Notes under the pieces: model-generated
What the model was told of the DNA's origin: nothing
Databases searched by the model: none
The model's input: the letters and a program-made list of their open reading frames with translations, nothing else
NCBI GenBank assembly: GCA_017447745.1
Contig: JAFSMW010000057.1
Span: forward strand, 1 to 36,041
DNA length: 36,041 nt
Source of the DNA: Thermoguttaceae bacterium
Lineage (GTDB): Bacteria > Planctomycetota > Planctomycetia > Pirellulales > Thermoguttaceae
Reading direction: 5' to 3'
Made by a program: the position numbers and the translations under genes
Shown: piece after piece, positions 7,757 to 16,888 of the stretch
Layout: every line of letters begins with the position of its first letter
Position numbering within the stretch: position 1 is the stretch's first letter

Positions 7757-7858
7757 AGGCAGTAGTACCTAGTGCATAGTACTTAGCGCTAGTACGCAAG
7801 CGCTCCCCTCACTATGCACTACGCACTATGCACTAAGCGCTTACCACTCACCACTCGC
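7757..7858. repeat. Inverted heptamer arrays, possible terminator
   Basis: Degenerate 7-bp units run one way (TAGTGCA, TAGTACT, TAGCGCT) at 7769-7790 and the other way (ACTATGC, ACTACGC, ACTATGC, ACTAAGC) at 7811-7838. TAGTGCATAGT at 7770 can pair with ACTATGCACTA at 7811. The hairpin lies between the nucleoside hydrolase stop and the next Shine-Dalgarno. Confidence 0.6.
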
Positions 7859-7876
7859 AACTAAAAGGAGATAATA

Positions 7877-9070
7877 ATGAATTCGTTTGAATACAGCAAT
7901 CCGGTAACGGCTCTGTTTGGCATAGGCGTTTTTTCTCAGGCAGGACAAAAAATTTCCCAGTACGGAAAAAAGGCGTTGGTCGTTTCCTATTCCGATAAAG
8001 GCTGCGCTGCGACGCTGGATAAACTTTCAGACCTGCTCAAGGCGGCAGACGTTGAAGAACAGCGATTTTGCGAGGTCATGCCCAACCCGGATATTGCCAT
8101 GGTCGCTCAGGGCGTTGAACTGGCGAAAAGTTTCGGCGCGGACGTCGTCGTTGGCGTTGGCGGCGGAAGCGCGATGGATGCCGCCAAGGCGATTGCTGCG
8201 GGCGTCGACTACAACGGCGGGGATCTGTGGAACATGGTCTACAGCCGGCACGACAACATTCAGGCGATTCCTCCGACGTCCACGCTCCCGACGGTGATGA
8301 TTCCCACTTTGCCGGCGACGGGCAGCGAGATGAACAACTGTTCCGTTGTCAGCAACCGCGCCTTGGGAGAAAAGTCCTATATTTGGAGTCCGCTCCTGTT
8401 CCCGAAACTGGCGATTCTCGACCCGGAACTGACGTATACCCTGCCCCCGTTCCAAACGGCGTGCGGCGCGGTCGATACGATTTCTCACGTGCTGGAAATC
8501 TATATTAACGGACAGCCGAAGTCCGACCTGCTTCACGCATGGCAGGAAGGCGTGATGAGAACGATCGTCGTCAACCTGCCCAAGGCGCTGGCGAACCCGA
8601 CGGACGCGGATGCTCGCTGCGAATTGATGTGGTGCGCGACGTGCGCTCTCAACGGCTGGGCATCGCCCGGAGACGCCTGGACGCCCATGCATCAGGTCGG
8701 GCACGTGCTCACATCGCGACATCAAATCAACCACGGCTCGTCCCTCGGTCTGGTCATGCCCAGCTGGATGGACTACATGAAGCAGTTCAAGCCGGATCGC
8801 TATTTCCAGTTTGCGGTAAACGTCATGGGAATTTCCCCGTCAGGCAGAACCGTATCAGAAGTTATTGACGAAGGCATCGCCGCGTTCAAACGATTTATCG
8901 GCGAGTCCGGCATGCCGACGCGGCTGTCTGAAAAGGGCGTTACAGAATCCGACCTGCCGGAAATCGTCAAAGGGGTTAAGAAAGTCAGCTTCTGCGCCGA
9001 CGGCGTTCTCAACTGTCAGCCGCCTGTAACAGAAGCCATGCTGCTGGAAATCCTGACAAAAGCGCTGTAA
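7877..9070 (+). CDS. Iron-containing alcohol dehydrogenase (YqhD/butanol type)
   Basis: This group III alcohol dehydrogenase would reduce aldehydes to alcohols with NAD(P)H in the cytoplasm. The N-terminal FGIGVFSQAG and the dinucleotide loop GVGGGSAMDAAKAIA (GGGS at 95-98) define the cofactor domain. The metal ligands of the C-terminal helical domain are present: Asp200, His204, His272 and His286 (DTISHV, HQVGHVLTSRHQINH). The 397-residue length fits YqhD/BdhA enzymes. The start is fixed by AAGGAG 9 bp before the ATG. Substrate and cofactor preference cannot be read from the sequence; redox balancing during fermentation is the likely role in an anaerobe. Confidence 0.92.
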   Translation: MNSFEYSNPVTALFGIGVFSQAGQKISQYGKKALVVSYSDKGCAATLDKLSDLLKAADVEEQRFCEVMPNPDIAMVAQGVELAKSFGADVVVGVGGGSAMDAAKAIAAGVDYNGGDLWNMVYSRHDNIQAIPPTSTLPTVMIPTLPATGSEMNNCSVVSNRALGEKSYIWSPLLFPKLAILDPELTYTLPPFQTACGAVDTISHVLEIYINGQPKSDLLHAWQEGVMRTIVVNLPKALANPTDADARCELMWCATCALNGWASPGDAWTPMHQVGHVLTSRHQINHGSSLGLVMPSWMDYMKQFKPDRYFQFAVNVMGISPSGRTVSEVIDEGIAAFKRFIGESGMPTRLSEKGVTESDLPEIVKGVKKVSFCADGVLNCQPPVTEAMLLEILTKAL

Positions 9071-9113
9071 ACGTTTGTCGTGAATGTTGAATCGGAGCGA
9101 AAACTTAGGCGAG

Positions 9114-9133
9114 CCACGGGTGTAAACCCGTGG
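9114..9133. repeat. Palindrome between convergent genes
   Basis: CCACGGGT-GTAA-ACCCGTGG is a perfect 8-bp inverted repeat between the ends of the alcohol dehydrogenase and Sel1 genes. It resembles the CCGTGGGT palindrome of modules R1-R3. It could stop transcription from both sides, though no T-run follows. Confidence 0.6.
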
Positions 9134-9167
9134 GTGTGAGCGTTAACGAACGAAATTACGGCTTGCG

Positions 9168-10055
9168 TCAATCGTCGTTCCATTCGCCCATATCTATAAG
9201 AGCGTCAATAGCGTCTTCGTCTCCTTGCTCCGCCGCCTTGCGAAACCATTTTATCGCTTCATTTCTATCTTGTTTAACGCCTTCACCATTATTATAGGAA
9301 ACTCCCAGATTGAATTGTGCCGGTGCATACCTTTGTTCTGCCGCAAGACGGAACCATTTTACCGCTTCGCTCAGATCTTGTTCAACGCCTACGCCTTCAT
9401 TATAGCAGTTGCCCAAATTGTATTGCGCTTCTGCATCTCCTTGTTCAGCCGCTTTACGAAACCATTTTACCGTTTCACTCAAATCTTTTTCAACGCCGTT
9501 GCCATAAAAATAACACTTTCCCAAATTAAATTGCGCCTCAGCGTATCCTTGTTCCGCAGCTTTACGAGTCCATTTAACAGCTTCATTCAAATCTTTGTCG
9601 ACGCCCTCGCCGTTACCATAACATGCGCCCAGAAAATTTTGAGCCTTTGTGTACCCTTGTTCCGCCGCCTTGCGGAACCATTTTACAGCTTCGATCATAT
9701 CTTTGTCAATGCCTTCGCCCTCAAAATAGCAAATGCCCAGATTGTATTGAGCTTCAACAACTCCTTGTTCTGCCGCTTTGCGAAACCATTTCACAGCTTC
9801 TGTCATATCTTTGTCAACGCTGTCGTCTTGAGAATAGAAGATGCCTAAGTTATATTGAGCGTCTGCGTCTCCTTGTTCAGCTGCTTGGCGCCATAAATTT
9901 ATCATTTCAGCGTCTGGAACGTCCTCGTTTGCCGTTTCTGTTTTTTGAATTGGCTCGTCTTTCTTTTCAGCGTTTGGAGAACATGACGTAAAAACGGCAA
10001 CGGATAACAACGCAATCGTTAAAGCAATGATTATAGACGTTAATGTCATTTTCAT
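9168..10055 (-). CDS. Sel1-repeat lipoprotein
   Basis: The protein starts with a lipoprotein signal: hydrophobic residues 4-22 and a lipobox VFTSC, with Cys25 as the lipidated residue, followed by a charged linker. From about residue 55 it holds six 36-residue Sel1 (TPR-like) repeats of the form AEQGxAxAQYNLGxCYxxGxGVxKDxxEAVKWFRKA, ending in a partial seventh. Sel1 repeats form superhelical scaffolds for protein-protein contacts. It is expected on the periplasmic side of a membrane. A Shine-Dalgarno (AGGAGTT) and a promoter lie upstream. The binding partner is unknown. Confidence 0.92.
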   Translation of the reverse strand: MKMTLTSIIIALTIALLSVAVFTSCSPNAEKKDEPIQKTETANEDVPDAEMINLWRQAAEQGDADAQYNLGIFYSQDDSVDKDMTEAVKWFRKAAEQGVVEAQYNLGICYFEGEGIDKDMIEAVKWFRKAAEQGYTKAQNFLGACYGNGEGVDKDLNEAVKWTRKAAEQGYAEAQFNLGKCYFYGNGVEKDLSETVKWFRKAAEQGDAEAQYNLGNCYNEGVGVEQDLSEAVKWFRLAAEQRYAPAQFNLGVSYNNGEGVKQDRNEAIKWFRKAAEQGDEDAIDALIDMGEWNDD

Positions 10056-10109
10056 TGGAACTCCTATGTTATTAGGGTATGGGAAAGATTATTTTTATGT
10101 ATTATTCAA

Positions 10110-10137
10110 AGTATAATAGAATTCCTGCGTATTGCAA
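10110..10137 (-). promoter_or_regulatory. Promoter of the Sel1 lipoprotein gene
   Basis: On the minus strand TTGCAA (10137-10132) and TATACT (10115-10110) are 16 bp apart, about 54 bp upstream of the ATG. Confidence 0.55.
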
Positions 10138-10184
10138 GCGGGGAGGAAATATTTTCACGCATTGAAAGAGCGTTTTTTTCTTTT

Positions 10185-10416
10185 GCGGGCGAAGACGCCC
10201 GCGCATGTGGAGTGCGACGGCTTGCCGTCGCTTTTAAAGAGAAACGTAAAGAATTTCTAAAAAGGCATTTCGTGCCAATTACGTAAGAACCTTTTTCGAT
10301 TTCCTTCGACTGTTTTTAGATGTAGATAATTCTTCCCGCGTTGTTGGCGCGAATTTACTATTATTGTTGTTAGCGGCGGTACTGGTAATGAAAGCGACGG
10401 CAAGCCGTCGCACTCC
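10185..10416. repeat. Palindromes and a 26-bp inverted repeat pair
   Basis: This gene-free stretch (10056-10437) holds GCGGGCG-AAGA-CGCCCGC at 10185-10202 and two copies of a 26-bp sequence in opposite orientation, at 10209-10234 and 10391-10416. Each copy contains its own GCGACGGC/GCCGTCGC palindrome, and the second is an exact reverse complement of the first. Read from queE, the second copy is a hairpin followed by TTTCATT and may help end that transcript. Nothing coding is visible between them. Confidence 0.75.
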
Positions 10417-10437
10417 ATATAATTTCTTCGCCGCTTC

Positions 10438-11022
10438 CTACTGCATCCCTATCAGTTTATGAATCTGAACGGAAAGGCGGAAGCGGGGGTTCTGTTTGAC
10501 GAAGGCGATTGCCTCGTCGAAATTGTATTCCCCGCTGCGTTCGATCGGTTGAATAAACGCTGTGATTCCGTCTTGGTTAAAGAGCTGAAAATAGTCAAGG
10601 CGGGTTTCGTCAAAGAGCAGTTTAACTTCGTTAAATCGGGGCAGTTTGTCAAGCGGGATATCGTCTTTGGGCGATACCGTTACCCAGTCAATCCAACTCG
10701 GGACGGCGCCCGTTCCGTTTGTTTCAATAGCAATCAATCGGCGGTCGCCGGCGTCCGGGAACAGATTTTCCTCATCAGATAATTGCAGCGTCGGTTCTCC
10801 GCCCGTTAAAACGACCATTGTCTTTAGACCGTCGCTCGCCTTTTCAACCGCTTGACGAATCTGCTGTGCGGTCATTTCGACGCCGGATTCGTGGTCAGTG
10901 TCACAGAACGGGCAGCGCCGGTTGCAGCCGGAAAATCGGACGAATACGGCAGGAACGCCGGCGTTTGCCCCCTCTCCCTGAATGGAATAGAAGATTTCGT
11001 TAATCTTGTACGTCTTTTTCAT
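10438..11022 (-). CDS. queE: 7-carboxy-7-deazaguanine synthase QueE
   Basis: QueE is a radical-SAM enzyme that converts 6-carboxytetrahydropterin to 7-carboxy-7-deazaguanine in the preQ0 pathway. The N-terminus shows FYSIQGEGANAG and the cluster motif CNRRCPFCDT (three cysteines for a [4Fe-4S] cluster), followed by the SAM-binding stretch VVLTGGEPTLQ. The 194-residue length is typical. I chose the ATG at 11022 because the family begins there; it overlaps the end of queD by 23 bases, which suggests translational coupling. It is the last gene of the cluster. Confidence 0.94.
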   Translation of the reverse strand: MKKTYKINEIFYSIQGEGANAGVPAVFVRFSGCNRRCPFCDTDHESGVEMTAQQIRQAVEKASDGLKTMVVLTGGEPTLQLSDEENLFPDAGDRRLIAIETNGTGAVPSWIDWVTVSPKDDIPLDKLPRFNEVKLLFDETRLDYFQLFNQDGITAFIQPIERSGEYNFDEAIAFVKQNPRFRLSVQIHKLIGMQ

Positions 11023-11341
11023 AAATTGCAATACTGCCGTCCGTCTCTTCAACGACGGCTTTATAGCAGAACGGAACTGTGTCCACAATCCATTTTGCAA
11101 TATTCTCTGCAGTCGGATTGAAATCCAGAATATCGTTCAGATACGCATGGTTTAGCTTGTTCTGAACCAGCTCTTTAATCTGGGTGAAGTCTATAACCAT
11201 TCCGTTTTCGTTCAATTCCTTCGATCGACAAAACACTTTAATCCGCCAGTTGTGCCCATGTAACGTTGAGCAGTTACTCGGATAACTCAGGTTTAGCTTG
11301 TGAGCGGCAGAAATATCAAACTGTTTAATTATCGTGTACAT
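11000..11341 (-). CDS. queD: 6-carboxytetrahydropterin synthase QueD
   Basis: QueD converts 7,8-dihydroneopterin triphosphate to 6-carboxytetrahydropterin, the first dedicated step toward preQ0. At 113 residues it is a typical T-fold (PTPS-like) protein. Zinc ligands are visible as His14 (SAAHKL) and the HGHNW pair near residues 29-31. VIDFTQIK, LNHAYLND and PTAENIAKWI are family landmarks, and Glu in VEETDGSIAIY completes the pterin pocket. GAGAGAA precedes the ATG. GTP cyclohydrolase (FolE), needed upstream, is not in the window. Confidence 0.94.
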   Translation of the reverse strand: MYTIIKQFDISAAHKLNLSYPSNCSTLHGHNWRIKVFCRSKELNENGMVIDFTQIKELVQNKLNHAYLNDILDFNPTAENIAKWIVDTVPFCYKAVVEETDGSIAIYEKDVQD

Positions 11342-11370
11342 TATTCTCTCTATAATTGAATTCTATCATG

Positions 11371-12066
11371 CTATCGTTCATAGCCAACGGGATCTACAAC
11401 GCCGTTCGCCTCGAACGCTTTCCGACGGTCAATGCACGTACCGCATTCGCCGCATTGTTTTTCGCCGCCTTCGTAACAGCTCCACGTCAGCTCGTAGGGA
11501 ACGCGCAGTTCAAGCCCGCGTTTTACAATCTGCGCTTTATGCATGTTGATCAACGGGCTTTCAATAAAAATCTTTTTATACGTGCCGATATTGATTGCCG
11601 CGTTCATGGCGCGGACAAAGTCCTGCGTACAGTCCGCATAGACGTTGCCGACTGCGTCGTCTGCATGCCCGCCAAAGAAAATCGCAATCTGTTCTTTGGG
11701 AAACAGTCCGTCCGCGTACGCCGCCGCGATTGACAACAGCAGTCCGTTACGGAACGGGACGTACGTGTTAATTCTTTCGCTGCCGATTTCCTGAATCTGC
11801 TGAGCGTAGCTTTCATGAACGATTTTTTCTGTCGAATGTTCCAGCAGAGAACAGTTGCTAAACTCAAAAATACTGCTGACGTTTAGTTCATAATGCGGAA
11901 CGCAGTAATACCGGGCGACTTTATTGGCGCATTCCAGTTCTTTAAAATGTTTCTGACCGTAAAACAGGGACGCAGTTACAACGTTTTCTTTCCCGTATTT
12001 TTCTACGGCGATGCCTAAACAGGTTGTCGAGTCCAGGCCGCCGCTGCTTAATACAAGAGCTTTCAT
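11371..12066 (-). CDS. queC: 7-cyano-7-deazaguanine synthase QueC
   Basis: QueC uses ATP and ammonia to turn 7-carboxy-7-deazaguanine into preQ0. The PP-loop SSGGLDSTTC is at residues 7-16, and a four-cysteine zinc site is near the C-terminus (CYEGGEKQCGECGTC). GGHADDAVGNVYADC is also a family signature. The 231-residue length is standard. A GGGAGGG ribosome site precedes the ATG, 14 bp after the queF stop. Confidence 0.95.
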   Translation of the reverse strand: MKALVLSSGGLDSTTCLGIAVEKYGKENVVTASLFYGQKHFKELECANKVARYYCVPHYELNVSSIFEFSNCSLLEHSTEKIVHESYAQQIQEIGSERINTYVPFRNGLLLSIAAAYADGLFPKEQIAIFFGGHADDAVGNVYADCTQDFVRAMNAAINIGTYKKIFIESPLINMHKAQIVKRGLELRVPYELTWSCYEGGEKQCGECGTCIDRRKAFEANGVVDPVGYER

Positions 12067-12080
12067 TCCCGTTCCCTCCC

Positions 12081-12593
12081 TTACATATCAAACCGGATTG
12101 TTCTGTCGGAAGCGGATTTCAGAATGTCCAGCTTTCGTTGGTAACAAAGTTCCTGATAGCCAAAATCCGGATTAGCCCAATTGACAAACGGAAAGATGGA
12201 AATGCCTCCTCGGGGCGCGAAGATTCCTTTGACTTCGATGTATTTCGGATTCATCAATTTGATTAAATCCTTCATAATGATATTCATGCAGTCTTCGTGA
12301 AAATCGCCGTGATTTCTAAAGCTGAACAGGTACAGTTTTAACGACTTGCTTTCGACCATCTGTACGTTGGGAATATAGCTGATGACGACCTTCGCCAAGT
12401 CCGGCTGACCGGTAATCGGACACAGCGACGTAAACTCATAGGCGTCCAGCGTTACAATATAGTCGTTGTCTGGATGTTTGTTTACAAAACATTCCAGAAC
12501 GTCTGGATTGTAATCATAATCGTACTTTGTATTATGATTACCCAGCTTCGTTAGTCCTGCCGTCTCTTTTTTCGTTCTGCTCATTGAAATCAC
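12081..12593 (-). CDS. queF: NADPH-dependent preQ0 reductase QueF
   Basis: QueF reduces the nitrile of preQ0 to the aminomethyl of preQ1, so the cluster serves queuosine rather than archaeosine. The nucleophilic Cys lies in [12 protein letters not shown] (about residue 58), and the pocket motifs [23 protein letters not shown] follow. At 170 residues it belongs to the short, single-domain type. The GTG at 12593 overlaps the TGA of top6B (GTGA), while an ATG three codons later gives the alternative start SRTKKE. Either way it is translated right behind top6B. Confidence 0.94.
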   Translation of the reverse strand: MISMSRTKKETAGLTKLGNHNTKYDYDYNPDVLECFVNKHPDNDYIVTLDAYEFTSLCPITGQPDLAKVVISYIPNVQMVESKSLKLYLFSFRNHGDFHEDCMNIIMKDLIKLMNPKYIEVKGIFAPRGGISIFPFVNWANPDFGYQELCYQRKLDILKSASDRTIRFDM

Positions 12594-14686
12594 TCTTGCT
12601 GGTCTTGCCCCTCTTGCTCGTCCGCGCCGTCGTCTGCGTCCGATTCCTCGTCCGAATCGTCAAAATCAAGCTTCTGCTGACCTGTTCCGTTGGACGTTCT
12701 GTGAATAAACTGCATGGCGTCCTGTTCGACAATGAGAACGTTTTCGCCCAAGTCCATTTCCGTGGGGGACTGCTGCGGCTGTTCGATCGGTCTGCCGTTT
12801 TCGTCCAGTTCGACGTCTGCCATGGAGGTCTTGCTTTTCGCCAGTTCGATGAGCTTTTGATGAAGCTCGTCTTTATTGACGCCGGAAATGGCGCTGGTCG
12901 CCGTCGCGATTTCGCCCAGATAGCGAAGGAACTGCTGACGCCTGTCGGCTTCCTGTTTGACTTTCATTCTTCGGCGCAGGTACATGCCCAGCTTGCGCCC
13001 GACAGTTTGTAACGCCAATCGGAGTTCCTTTTGAATTTCCGGATAGAGGGCGATCGCCTCTTTCGATTCCGACGTAAAAGGCACCCAGACGCTGGCAAGA
13101 TGAACCATGATGCTTACCGGGCCGGAGGGCAGCGCGCCGCGGGATTGGCTGAGCCCATAGGAGCGCCAGTTCATGGATTTAATCGTTTGCGTAATCGCGC
13201 AAGCCCCTTCCTGGAACTGTAACGGGACGCGGTTGGCGTACCGCATGACGTTCATCGTTTGTCCTTCCGACAGGTTGAGGTTGTGCATGGCGTCAAAGAG
13301 CTGGTTGATTTCCCGTTCCGACAACCCCTTGGGCGACTTTCGCGTCCCGATTTTCGCCTTGGCAAGAATCTTGTCCGCGCCGTCTGCGCCCAAACCGTAG
13401 AAAGTCATCATGAGGAACTGACGCAGCGTTCGCGTATCGGTTTCGTCCAGCAGTTCCAACAATAAATCTTTGCTGACCTGTTGCGTTGCCGTCGCTGAAC
13501 CGTAAACCAGACCGACTTCCAGCTGAAATGGGTTGCCGCGATAGACGGCTGGCGGTCGCGTTGCTGCGGTATAGAATTCGCCCGGCATGACGGTGTGCAT
13601 GCCTTTAATGAGCAGATCTTCCCCGATGGGCGACAGACATTCCGTTGACGGATTAGGCAGTTTGGTCGCCTGAATGATTCTGTACAGTTTTTCAATCTGA
13701 TCGTGTTCCACCTTGCCGGGCTTCATGGACGTCGACAGCCCTGCTTTTCCGCAGATTTCCTGCGCTCTGACCGGGCTGACCTTGGAAAAGCTCCTTGTCA
13801 AAAACGACGACATGGTCGGCTCTTTGGAGTCTTTGAGCATCGTCGCCAGCAAACCCAGTTCCACCCCATACGGGTGCGGCTTGATCTCTTTCGCCTCAGG
13901 CGGGAGCTGGTCTGTCGAACGCGCGATGGTTGTATACTGATCGTCCAGAGGGCTTTTGTAATGAATTGTAGCGTGCGGGTTGGCGATAGCGGTTTCCTCA
14001 ATGTATTCGTCAACCGAGCCGCGGCCGCGGAAGAACGTCGCTTCCAGTTCAATGGTAATTCTCGTTCCATGGGGAACGTCTTCCCATTGAATGTTGTTCA
14101 CCTTCATACATTCTTCGCGCTCTGCCTGAGCGGCGGGAATGACGACGCCTTCTCCGCGATTGTTGAGAATTTCCGGTTCGTTGGTTTTCGTGTTGATTTT
14201 CAGCTCGCAGTAAAACGCGTTGCGCTTGCTGATTTGTGACATAACCAGCACCGGTTTGCCGGTTGTCAGCGCGCCGTACATGCCGGCGGCGGAAATGCCG
14301 ATCCCCTGCTGACCGCGGGTCATTTTCAGTTTATGAAACTTTGATCCGTAGAGCAGTTTCCCGAAAATGGGCGGGATCTGTTTTTTCACGATTCCCGGCC
14401 CGTTGTCCTGAATGTACACCCGGTATCGGTTCTCGCCGGTCTGATCGATTCCGACCCAGATTTCCGGCAGAATTCCCGCTTCCTCGCAGGCGTCGAGCGA
14501 GTTGTCAACCGCCTCTTTCACGGTCGTTAAAAGAGCTTTGCGCGGGTTGTCAAACCCCAGCAAATGGCGGTTTTTCATAAAGAATTCGCTGACGGAAATA
14601 TTTTTCTGCGACTGCGCCATGGATTCCGCCGTAGCGCGTCGTTTGCGTGAAGATAACTCGGTTGTTCCTGTTCGGGTTTCGGACAT
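12590..14686 (-). CDS. top6B: DNA topoisomerase VI subunit B
   Basis: This is the ATPase subunit of type IIB topoisomerase VI, which with a Spo11-like A subunit passes one DNA duplex through another. The GHKL (Bergerat) ATP site is complete: N-box [10 protein letters not shown] (57-66), DNGPG (94-98) and [12 protein letters not shown] (124-135). The H2TH and transducer regions follow, to about residue 600, and the protein ends in an acidic tail ([17 protein letters not shown]). At 698 residues it is longer than archaeal forms of about 530-620. Topo VI is archaeal and plant, and sporadic in bacteria. The A subunit, usually adjacent, is absent here. A heptamer array replaces any Shine-Dalgarno. 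Confidence 0.93.
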   Translation of the reverse strand: MSETRTGTTELSSRKRRATAESMAQSQKNISVSEFFMKNRHLLGFDNPRKALLTTVKEAVDNSLDACEEAGILPEIWVGIDQTGENRYRVYIQDNGPGIVKKQIPPIFGKLLYGSKFHKLKMTRGQQGIGISAAGMYGALTTGKPVLVMSQISKRNAFYCELKINTKTNEPEILNNRGEGVVIPAAQAEREECMKVNNIQWEDVPHGTRITIELEATFFRGRGSVDEYIEETAIANPHATIHYKSPLDDQYTTIARSTDQLPPEAKEIKPHPYGVELGLLATMLKDSKEPTMSSFLTRSFSKVSPVRAQEICGKAGLSTSMKPGKVEHDQIEKLYRIIQATKLPNPSTECLSPIGEDLLIKGMHTVMPGEFYTAATRPPAVYRGNPFQLEVGLVYGSATATQQVSKDLLLELLDETDTRTLRQFLMMTFYGLGADGADKILAKAKIGTRKSPKGLSEREINQLFDAMHNLNLSEGQTMNVMRYANRVPLQFQEGACAITQTIKSMNWRSYGLSQSRGALPSGPVSIMVHLASVWVPFTSESKEAIALYPEIQKELRLALQTVGRKLGMYLRRRMKVKQEADRRQQFLRYLGEIATATSAISGVNKDELHQKLIELAKSKTSMADVELDENGRPIEQPQQSPTEMDLGENVLIVEQDAMQFIHRTSNGTGQQKLDFDDSDEESDADDGADEQEGQDQQE

Positions 14687-14696
14687 AGGGTAATGA

Positions 14697-14807
<111 letters not shown>

Positions 14808-14811
<4 letters not shown>

Positions 14812-16376
14812 TGCCGGAAGTGTCTCTTTCCAGTGAAAATCATGGCGATGCCGTACTTGTTGCAGGCGTCGATGACTTCCTGGTCGCGAATGCTTCCTCC
14901 AGGCTGAATAATCGCCTGAATTCCAGCGTTGTGAATGCGTTCGACGGAGTCCGGGAACGGGAAGAACGCGTCCGACGCCAAAACGGCGCCGTTGATTCTG
15001 TCGCCTGCTGTGGCGATGGCGATTTCCACCGACCCGACGCGATTCATCTGACCGGCGCCCGCTCCGAGAAGCATGTTGTCTTTGGCGACGGTAATCGCGT
15101 TGGACTTTACCATTCGGCAAACGTCCCAGGCGAACGCCATGTCCTCGCGCTGTTTTTCAGTCGGCTGAGCTTCTGTTACAACTTTCCAGTCGGCGGAATC
15201 GTCTTCTAAGACGTCCGCTTCCTGCATGAGCATGCCGCCGTCAAGCGGTCGATACGCCCATTGAGAGGACTGCGTCAGAGGACCGACTTTCATGAGTCGA
15301 ACGTTGTTCTTCCATTTCGGAACCGTCGTGAGAATTTCCAGCGCTTCCGGCGTGAAGTCAACAGCGGCAATCGCTTCGATAAACCGTCCCGGCTGAGCGA
15401 GGTATTCTGCCGACGCCTTGTCCAGAACGCGGTTGACGCCCAAAATTGACCCGTACGCGGAAAGCGGGTCGCCTTCCATCGCCTTGCGAGTGGCTTCTTC
15501 GACGGTGTCCGCCTGAGCCAAACCGCAGGGGTTGTTGTGCTTGATTACCGAGACAGCCGGCTTTTTGAAGAACTTGACGTCCGCCAGAGCGGCGTCCAGG
15601 TCCATGAGGTTGTTATAGGACAGCTCTTTTCCGTTGAGCTGAACGGCGTTGACGATGTTGCCCGTCGCCGCCGCGTTGGAGGCGATATAGTACGCGCCTT
15701 TCTGGTGCGGGTTTTCGCCGTAACGAAGAATCGACGCGCGCGTGTAGTTGAGCGACAGCGAGCCGGGGAACCCGTCTTGAGTCGTAACGCCGGCAAAGTA
15801 GTCGGCAATAGCGCGATCGTATTCCGCCGTATGAGCAAACGCAGCAGCCGCCAGCTTGGTTCTCGTTTCCAAAGTCGTGCAGCCGTTGGCGCGAATCTCT
15901 TCCAGAATGCCAGCGTACTGAGACGCGTTGGTCGCAATGGTCGTAAAGGCGTGGTTTTTAGACGCCGCTCGAACCAGCGACGGACCGCCGATATCGATCT
16001 TTTCAATCGCCTGAGCCATCGTAACGTCCGGCTTGGCAACGGTTTCCTGGAACGGATAGAGGTTAACCACGACCAGCTCGAAGGTCAGAATGCCGTGTTC
16101 TTCCAGACCCTGCATGTCCGACGGGTTGTCGTGCCGGCACAAAATTCCGCCGAATACCTTCGGGTGAAGCGTCTTCAGACGCCCGTCCATCATTTCAGGA
16201 AATCCGGTATAGGCGGAAACTTCGTTGACGTTCAAGCCGTTTTCCTGAAGGAACTTTTTCGTTCCGCCGGTGGAGTAAATTTCAACGCCGCATTCGACCA
16301 AACCTTTGGCGAATTCGGCTAATCCGGTTTTATCGCTGACGCTGATTAACGCGCGCTTAACTGAAGGCGATGTCAT
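14808..16376 (-). CDS. purH: Bifunctional AICAR formyltransferase / IMP cyclohydrolase PurH
   Basis: PurH catalyses the last two steps of purine synthesis, formylating AICAR with 10-formyl-tetrahydrofolate and closing the ring to IMP. The N-terminal MGS-like cyclohydrolase domain shows ALISVSDKTGLAEFAKGL and YSTGGT, with GGPSLVRAASKNH ending that part near residue 130. The transformylase half has RYGENPHQKGAYY, KHNNPCG (the catalytic Lys-His pair) and SDAFFPFPDSVE. The 522-residue length is normal. There is no Shine-Dalgarno before the ATG. The mRNA leader would contain module R3 and a candidate operator further up. Confidence 0.96.
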
Positions 16377-16406
16377 GGGTAGTAGCTGGGGTTAGAGGGT
16401 TAGTAA

Positions 16407-16502
16407 GGCAGTAGGCAATAGGCATTTAGTAATCGGGCGCGAAGCGCTTCCGCTAGAACCGCGTAGCGGTTCAATATTTGTAGCCGTGGGTGAACCCCAC
16501 GG
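16407..16502 (+). repeat. Heptamers and three-palindrome module, copy R3
   Basis: GGCAGTA and GGCAATA units (16407-16420) precede the module at 16436-16502: GGCGCGAAGCGC, CGCTAGAACCGC-GTA-GCGGTTC, and CCGTGGGT-GA-ACCCCACGG. It has the same orientation as R2. It lies between the candidate purH promoter and the purH start, so it would be transcribed into the leader. Confidence 0.85.
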
Positions 16503-16535
16503 AGGCAGTAGTGGGGATTGACCCACGTAAAAACC

Positions 16536-16570
16536 TTTCAATATTATATATTGAAATCCTATTGCTTTAA
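16536..16570 (-). promoter_or_regulatory. Candidate purH promoter with overlapping operator
   Basis: On the minus strand a weak TTAAAG (16570-16565) and a perfect TATAAT (16548-16543) are 16 bp apart. The -10 box lies inside a perfect 9-bp inverted repeat, TTTCAATAT-TAT-ATATTGAAA (16536-16556), which is a good candidate site for a dimeric repressor. Which regulator would bind is unknown. The start codon is about 165 bp downstream. Confidence 0.45.
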
Positions 16571-16683
16571 CAGCTTGTAATTATCTACTATCGCGCCTTT
16601 TCGTCAAGGGGGGCAAAGACAAAAACAGACGGGGAAAGAATGCATAAGATAGATAAAATGGAAAGAGTAAGAGGCATTAATTA

Positions 16684-16719
16684 ATCTTTGTGTTCTTTGT
16701 GTTCTATGTGTTCTTTGTG
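16684..16719. repeat. Nonamer tandem repeat (TTCTTTGTG)
   Basis: Four near-identical 9-bp units run head to tail at 16684-16719 in gene-free DNA between purH and ftsK. I see no coding sequence in 16571-16878; besides these repeats it holds one degenerate REP copy and a terminal heptamer array. Confidence 0.8.
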
Positions 16720-16729
16720 ATTAAAATTT

Positions 16730-16757
16730 CTTCGGCGGACGGAACGCCCGCGAACCA
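16730..16757 (+). repeat. Degenerate REP-like element outside the R-M operon
   Basis: CTTCGGCGGACGGAACGCCC followed by GCGAACC matches the plus-orientation REP units of the restriction operon (TTCGGCGG..., hairpin, CGCGAACC) but is mutated in the loop and lacks the GGGCTCAAC tail. It shows that the family extends beyond the restriction operon. Confidence 0.55.
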
Positions 16758-16853
16758 GCAGGTCTGACTGGCAATTCTACGAAAAATATTTTTGGAAGCT
16801 TCCGCCGCAAAGCGCCGATCGCAAGTTTAAACAAGGAAGAGCGCGGAGCGTCA

Positions 16854-16888
16854 ACTCCTCACTCCTCACTCCTAATTCCTAACTTCTG
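16854..16888. repeat. Heptamer array at the ftsK 3' end
   Basis: Five degenerate 7-bp units, ACTCCTC, ACTCCTC, ACTCCTA, ATTCCTA and ACTTCTG, run from outside into the ftsK coding end. The ftsK TAG stop (16879-16881, minus strand) lies between the last two units. Confidence 0.7.

Noticed and set aside
15537-16322. Plus-strand open frame opposite purH
   Set aside because: Arg/Val-rich mirror translation of a well-conserved purH sequence.
16684-16719. Nonamer repeat as a functional element
   Set aside because: Short simple repeat in gene-free DNA with no pairing potential; slippage is enough to explain it.
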